Source: Cycas panzhihuaensis (taxonomy: Eukaryota > Cycadophyta). Taken from it: a DNA stretch of 64,000 nucleotides. A program made the translations under genes and the position numbers. The notes beneath the pieces are model-generated. The model did not search any database and was not told where the DNA came from. It worked only from the letters and a program-made list of their open reading frames with translations. The DNA lies in the NCBI GenBank assembly GCA_023213395.1, contig CM041465.1:107143741-107207740 (forward strand). The letters run 5' to 3'. This document shows, one piece after another, positions 57,440 to 64,000 of the stretch (the stretch's first letter is position 1; each line of letters starts with the position of its first letter).

Positions 57440-59090
57440 TAAATCCTGCTGCATAGCTTCTAGCTCTTCATTCATTTAACAAAAGTACAACATATGACTA
57501 CTCGTAGGACTCTTAGTAGGCTGATCTACTCAATAAAGAAAATAGTTTGAGATTTCATCCTCTTTAAAAAGAGATATTATGATTTAAATTTGTGATCTAA
57601 TAATAGTTTGTTCTTCATATTTTTATATGTATAAATATATTTTATTATTTGGACTTCCAGTGGTATTAATCTAAGGAGATCTATTATGTGAAATCCACAC
57701 TTATTCATAGTTATTTTTGGAAAATATTTTGGTGCTTTATATAAAGGATTCAAAGATTTTTTAGAGGTAAACTCTAGTAAAAGTAATATTTGAAAGCAAC
57801 TCTTATTGAATATTTCATTTATTTTTGATATTATTTGTTATATAGTTCTTAAGAAATATTTGATATTTTGATACTTAAGAATTGTTTGATTAGTATTTCT
57901 TTAGTATTTGTAGCCAAATCGATCATATTTAGCACAACAATAGGTTAGTTTAATTATTTTTTAAATTTATTTGATAAACATCTAATTTTCTATCATTTTT
58001 CACTATTTTTCAAGGGTTTTGCAAGGATCTATTCTCCTCAATACAAGCTTATTTTTTTTAAAATTTTATATCTACTAGGTACCTCTCATCATTGCGTCTC
58101 TTTCTCTAAATGTTTATCTCATTTTGAGGTCATTTGATCCCCTGTTAGGGTTCTACACTCCTACTTTGATTTGTCATTTTTACGCACAAGTTACACAAGC
58201 CTAAAAAAAGGTACCTACGCTATTTTTGTGATATCTTTGCAACCTTTTATATGATTTACCAACTATTTAAAGTGTCAGAAAACTAATTCAGATCTCTATA
58301 GTTTAGAGTTATTATTTTCTTAATTTGAGTAATTTTTTAAAGAGTTTGATTAAATCAAAATTAACCTTCTTCTCTACACTTAGTTCACTTGCCAAAAAGG
58401 GGTCTATTCATTATTTCTTTAAGAACTTGACTGTTATAGCTCTGCTTTTAAATTGTAAAAACCAACAAAAAGAATTTTTATAGCTCTACATATTAGAACT
58501 AGTAATCATATTTTATCACTAATTTATAGGTGTTTAAAACTCATCAATTCAAGGCTTTGATTCAATCCTAATAGGTACATTTTATAATATTTTTGAGCAA
58601 ATATTTTATCTTAATTAAATACATTTGAGTACTATTTACTACTAATTAGTTGTTTGATGATATTTATTAGTTTTTATAAGATTACAAGTTGATTTACAGC
58701 TTTTAGCATTAATTTTTTGTTCTTCAAGGATCAATACATCTACTTTGACCAATACATCAAATTGGTATTACTTATCTTGACCACTTATTTTATTTTACAC
58801 CTTCATTTGAATATAGAATTATTTTTTTACCTTACTATATCATTTCAAGTATTATATCTCCTTGAAAATTTTAAGGTATACATAGTTTATTTCTAAATTT
58901 ACAAAGGAGCTTCTTGGTATTTGATTTATATTAATACAAAGAATATTTACAACATTCTTTCAACATCTTAAAGTCATTTCTTCAGCTTGAAAAGGACATT
59001 ACAAAGAGCATAGTTACAAGTTCTTTTGCTTATTTTTGCTTTAAAGTTCATTTAGCATTCTAAGATTTAAGAACATTCAAATATTGAAGG
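57440..59090. other. AT-rich stretch, nothing recognised
   Basis: About 1.65 kb of very AT-rich sequence; no ORF over 60 aa and no element motif. Confidence 0.6.
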
Positions 59091-61718
59091 TGTTTCCCGG
59101 CTACCGAGAATGGACTCGGGATGCATCAACTCAGGTAAGCTTAGGTATATGTTGTTGCTCCTATCCTCACTCTTATTTGACCGAGGTTGTTTAGTATAGA
59201 TTGCCTGATGCATGCTTGCCTGTCATTCACATAACTGCATTACTTTTTGGCTTGATCATGCTACTTGCACTTGCTGCATGCCACTCAGCCGATGACGACC
59301 CACCGTGGGGGCACTCCTTAGTGAGCGCTACATCCCATATGGCACTTAGCCACCCACATCATCTCCACAGCCCCTCAGGACACCTTAGTCAGTCACGTCT
59401 CGCCCATGACAACATCCTGTTTATGCTTTGATTCGCTTTCCAAGTGTGATAGGATCCCCGGTTGAGACCCGTCCCTCTCTCTTGACCACCTGTCAGTCAT
59501 CTGGGTACTAATTCCCAACTTGTTCAGCCCTAACACATTCCCTGTTTGGCTTCAAACCCCAAATTTGACTTGATTTTGGCCTACAGGTCTGCACCGCTGT
59601 AAACTTAGTGATACCGTGATATTTACCGCGGTACTACGATGTTTATCAAGCATTTGACTGCTCAAAAAGTTTTTAAAGCATTTAATAGTTCTCGCTCTTT
59701 TCGCAGAACTACCACATGGCATCTGTGCCTTCTGAATTCCCTGTGACTCTCAACATTCACTTAGGGTTAGTGGAAGATAAAAACCAAAAAGTGACTTATT
59801 CTTTGGGGTTTTTTCCTTCATTTTTTGATGACACTCCTACAACTCTCCATCACCTACTGCAAATAGGCATTCTCTTTTACTGCTACTCTTCTTACAGAGA
59901 TTATTGCTACATCTCAAGCTTAGCACCAACAGCTCAAGCCTCCTCTTGCAGGTTCACATGGTGGAAAGAAGAGCATTCATAGGATTCTCCAAGAAGAAGC
60001 TCCAAGGTCTCAACACCATAATGGTTTTCTCACGGTGGCCTCCCTTCCAAACCAGCCTTCAAAACCTACCAAATGTAGGTTCTTTCTTCTATTTTTTCAG
60101 CAGGGATAAACTCTTATTCTCTGCTATAAGGTACTCTTCAATATTTCCCTTAAGATTCATGCTATTTCCTTACTTTTTCATGAATAGTACTTAGTATACT
60201 TATTATTTTTGGACTTTGTACTCGTTTAGTACTAGCTCTTTGCACCTTGTGCTGTAGTGCTTCCCCTATTCTTCCTGCAAGCCTACTTTAAGGTGGCTGT
60301 ATAAAGGGGGTGACATAAAGAAAAGTGGAGGGAGAAAGGTAGGGTTAGTCCCCCTTGCTGACCTTCTCCCTAAGGGTCCAAACCCTTCTTTTCTTTCCCC
60401 TTGCACCTACTGCCTCCCTTGAAGCTGAGCTAGGGACTTGGAAGCCTAACCTTAAATTGGAACTAGTGTTGGCAGCCCCTTGCCACGCTAGTTCAAGATC
60501 TACATTTGCTAGTTTTGGGGACCATATAAGCCCCAAAACTGCTCCTATTTGGTCCATGATCCGTAGCTTATCCTAAATGGATGATCTGTTACTCATAGCA
60601 CCTCTTACCTTGGGTATGCTTGTATATTGTTCCATTGGTTTCTCTTCTCTTTTTTTTGCTGCCCTACGCAATCAATATAGTTTATTTCTCCTTCCCCGAG
60701 GCCACATGGGGATTTCTGTGGGTGAGCTATCCATTCCGAGGCTAACTCCTTTGTTTTGGGTACTAGTTGGTGTGGTTGCTTATTGGAGTCTTGTTTGGAG
60801 TTCTTTGGAGTAATATGCACATGTTCTTGATTTAGTTTGATTTGATTTCAGCTCTATTATATTTATGCACGTACAGTAGATATATTTGGTATCCCCTCTT
60901 CCGAGAGGGGGAAACTTGTATGTTTTGACTAGCAAGTTTCGCAATAGCAGAGATATACATAAGACAAGCTGGTCAACAAGTTAGTTTCTTGTCAATTGCT
61001 TTTCCTCATTTCCCTTTTTTGCTACTTTACCTTGCTTCATTTCTTTTGAATACTTTGGGGAGGTAAGTTAGCCCCTTCGATCACTCATAGCAACCATCGC
61101 CGACTGGTCTCACCTACATGACGAGTGGAGCGGGAAGGCACGTAAAGCAATAGGAATCACAACACTTCATTCGAACACTAGATCTAGGTATTCCTCTTTT
61201 CCCTTGTGTTTTTTCCTATTGCATTCTTTCTATGCATATGTTTGCATATTAAAAGCACATAGGAAATAGAAAAAGGGAAGGACTATATATTTGCATTTGC
61301 ATGTTTGTTTCTTCGTAGTAGTTTTTATTGCATATAGGTAGTTTCCTTTGAGTGTGAGCTACTCACCCCTCACTCCTTTGACTAGCTTACACATAGGATA
61401 TTACACTGCCCCATCTACAGGTTGTCTTCGCTCTTCTTCAGGAAGATGCAACCTTTTAGGTCCCTTCTTCTTCTTCCTAGCCATCTAAGGGGTAGGAGGG
61501 CCTCACCTTTTGGGATGACCCAAGGCCTTCCCTTGCGTCCCTCTCCCAAGGTCACCTTGAAGTAATTAGGCACCATTTGCAGGTCCCGAATCTACGCTCT
61601 AGTGCATGAACACCCTGCGTGGTGATTCCTTATCAATCAATCTGACTCATAACCTGACTTAGTTTTATATAGATTTATCTTGCTAAACGTAGGAAACCAC
61701 CCTGTGGGAAGCATTTCA
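59091..61718 (+). repeat. T2 5' LTR (2628 bp)
   Basis: Begins TGTTTCCC and ends GCATTTCA, colinear with the T1 LTRs (TGGACTCG, ATGACGAC, GTGGGGGCA, GCCATCT.AGGGGTAGGA.GG blocks) but much more diverged. It lacks the (AT)n tract. Confidence 0.9.
59686..59711 (+). other. U3/R hairpin in T2 LTR
   Basis: Arms TAGTTCT/AGAACTA at the position of the T1 LTR hairpins, with a third arm sequence. Confidence 0.55.
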
Positions 61719-61719
61719 C

Positions 61720-61738
61720 TGGCGACCATACTGGGGAC
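61720..61738 (+). other. T2 primer binding site
   Basis: TGGCGACCATACTGGGGAC, identical to T1. Confidence 0.7.
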
Positions 61739-61929
61739 TGCTAGTAAGGGAACTAGTTTCGCTTCTCTTCCTATTAGTGTTCTTACTTTTAAGTGACCCT
61801 CTTGACTTACTTTTCAGTTGGGTAGCCCCCAACGTGTCTGTTTCATACCCTTTATTCTCTTCTAATAGCTCTTATGAAGGCTTTACATGTGACATTTCTC
61901 ACATTATTTGTGAGATTTACCATCGTTTT

Positions 61930-64000
61930 TAGAGGACCCATCGTATCATTCCCTTCCGTCGTCAGATTCTGATTCGACAATAGAAGGCTACCATTCTAAT
62001 TGGGATTACCATACCTTGGTCTCAGGAACTCAAGAGTTTCTCGCATCCATCCCAAGATCCACCTAAGAGGGTGATGATCCCATTTACTACCCGAGTAACC
62101 AGCCCCACCCTTCTGACATTCATCCTTCTGCTTACACAGTAGAAGGCTCGCCTCTTCATGAGATTCGCCATCCGATTGGTGATCCTTATGAAGAGTGCCC
62201 TGAGGGGTCTCCATCATTTGAGGTCCCATCGACCTCTTATGGTTATGAAGATACCCCTCTCGCTGATGTGATTGAAGCTATCAGCAAGTACTTTTGAGTA
62301 ACTTGCCTTCAACTACATCCCAGGTGGTTTGAAGAAGCCTTGCGCAATAGGGTGCTTTCTTCATCTGTACCTGCACCTCCTACGACAAGTAATCCTTTCG
62401 TTTATGTGCACTCGTCCCACTCTGTGTCTACACCCACTTTGGGGACAAGTATCATACCCTCTATTCCTAGTCAATGTCCTAATTCTTCAGGACCTGTTCG
62501 CAGTGTGTCCTTTCCCCAATTTAGGGTTAGCATGCCTTTTCCAAGTCAAGCAAATGTGCCACCCTCAAACGTGGTACATGTATTCCCTAGTAGGCCTAGA
62601 GGTCCTACTAGTACTACTGCTACTAACTATGTAGGATCCGCTCCCACATATATTCAAATCCTATCCAGTGGTCCTTCCCTTTACTTACCTCCAAGTTATG
62701 CATTTTAACCTTAGGGGCAGGGTAAGGGAAACCATCTTCTAGCTTATGGAGTGGACCTGTTATAACTATATGGGATTGTACCACCTATGGGTGGCCCATA
62801 TGGGTAGAATTCAGTCCCACACTCTCTATTTCCACCATCTAGTGTGACTTCTTTCGCTACATCTTCGCAAGGAAACCTAACTCCCTTCCAAGGCATTTAT
62901 CCTTAAGCCCCCTTTCAATAAGGGGCGTTTCCCCAAGGAGGGATGAGTTTACCACCCTCATCCATTCCTTGTCCACTGCCATTCGTCAACCCTATGGCCC
63001 ATGTAAGAGCACGTCCCTTCATGGATTATAGGTCGACACCGCTATCCGTTGAGGCGTTAAGAACTAATCTACTGCCTCACCCTCCTGAAGTTCCCAAATT
63101 CAATGAAACTTCATCGCAAGACCCATTTGAACACATGCGTAGTTTTTCTATGGCGTGTATAGACTACTGGACTTACGACCATATCCTAATGAAACTATTT
63201 CCATGATCCTTGTAGGGCAACACCCTTAAATGGTTCTACCATCTCCCTGCCCACTCTATCTTTTCATTCCAGTAATTGGTGGATGAATTCATCAACTACT
63301 TTAATGTAGCCCGTCCATTTAAGAGTAGAATGAAATCTCTCCTTTCGCTCAAACAAGGTCATGATGAAATGAATCATGACTTTGTGAGATAATTCCATGA
63401 GCTCCTTCACTCTACTAAGGCCACACTGCCTGAGGAGTTGAAGAGAGATCTTTTTGTTAATGCACTTCATCTTGAAGTGCATGTGGAAGTCATCAAAATG
63501 GGGGCAACCACGTGTGACTTTGTAATCACGAAATGCTTAGCGTTAGAGGCTATTGAGATCCAAGCTGGACTCAAGAGACCTCTTAAGCCCTCACAACATT
63601 GTGAGGCACCTCCCCCAGCCAAGGAAACTAAACCCCCATAACCCACCAAGTCTACTTCTCATTCAACTAAGAGGACTTTAGACCCTCTTACTTCTGCCAT
63701 ACGCTCATTCGAGCGTACAATGAAGGAACTTAAACTCTAAACCCCTTCATCGCCAACCTCCAACAAAGAAATTCAATAGGCTCCTCAAGCTACTCCCCCT
63801 AAAGGAGGTAGTACCCAACCTTCTCAAGTGAGGAAAGTTGATCCTCTACTTGAGAAGAAGTGGTACTCCGTCCATGGGGATTGCTTCCATGATAACTCAT
63901 GTTGTTGGGTGCAACACCCTCGCAATGCCCCGCCACATGACTCATCTCTCAAATAGGCCTCGAGACCCAATCTCGATCAACCCGTCCATAAGGATCTATT
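61930..64000 (+). pseudogene. T2 gag, runs off window
   Basis: Colinear with T1 gag: SGTQEFLASIPRST, then PPSNVVHVFPSRPRG, DYRSTPLSVEALRTNLLPHP (63025), DYWTYDHILMKLFP, LKWFYHLPAHSIFSFQ, RPFKSRMKSLLSLKQGHDEM and the knuckle region WYSVHGDCFHDNSCC (about 63860), where the first Cys of T1's C-x2-H-x4-H-x4-C is Tyr. About a dozen in-frame stops, nearly all TAG, TAA or TGA at Gln, Trp or Arg positions of T1. The reading frame before the 1-nt deletion in T1 is intact here, which shows T1 has the lesion. Confidence 0.85.

Noticed and set aside
1-64000. CRISPR arrays, operons, tRNA or rRNA genes
   Set aside because: No regularly spaced identical repeats, no cloverleaf or rRNA sequence noticed; the tRNA-like words are primer binding sites of retroelements.

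Overview
This window looks like nuclear DNA of a seed plant made almost entirely of LTR retrotransposons of different ages, several nested in each other. I found no host gene, tRNA, rRNA or CRISPR array that I can support. The evidence for a plant is the set of Ty1/copia, chromovirus and Tat-type Ty3/gypsy elements with plant-style initiator-Met primer binding sites (TGGTATCAGAGC and decayed forms). The density and heavy decay of old copies suggest a large, slowly purged genome such as a gymnosperm; that last step is inference only.

Layout. G1 (1-5788, plus): Ty3/gypsy derivative with both LTRs, gag, protease and the extreme C-terminus of pol; reverse transcriptase, RNase H and integrase core are gone. 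6480-7443: 3' end of another element with an LTR. C1 (11270-18908, plus): full-length Ty1/copia element with 298-bp LTRs. C2 (about 19712-25940, minus): badly decayed copia element. G2 (about 49200 down to 26440, minus): Ty3/gypsy element whose integrase region is split by T1. T1 (27657-44291, plus): complete 16.6-kb Tat-type Ty3/gypsy element flanked by the target duplication GTTTG. V1 (50411-57089, minus): chromovirus with chromodomain, its upstream LTR cut by another LTR (57090-57423). T2 (59091 to beyond 64000, plus): older relative of T1, with LTR and gag visible.

T1 is the most interesting part. After gag-PR-RT-RNaseH-INT it has an unusually long 3' region of 4.7 kb. This holds (i) an antisense gene (39806 down to 37806) resembling the plant mobile domain family, with a 112-nt frame-keeping intron, an acidic linker, a coiled-coil tail and an AT-rich, TTGTAA-rich putative polyadenylation zone; (ii) a second, archaeal-type RNase H on the plus strand (40964-41385), placed after integrase and preceded by a TATA box and a candidate 5'-UTR intron; (iii) between these divergent genes, a palindrome-rich region that shares exact decamers (GCGGTACCGC, GCGGTACCAC) with a 20-bp tandem array in the U3 of the 3' LTR. 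T1's own two LTRs match closely except for one patch that contains this array and a hairpin.

Almost all reading-frame breaks in the window are TAG, TAA or TGA where the family has Gln, Trp or Arg, i.e. C-to-T or G-to-A changes, as expected from deamination of methylated cytosine in silenced DNA.
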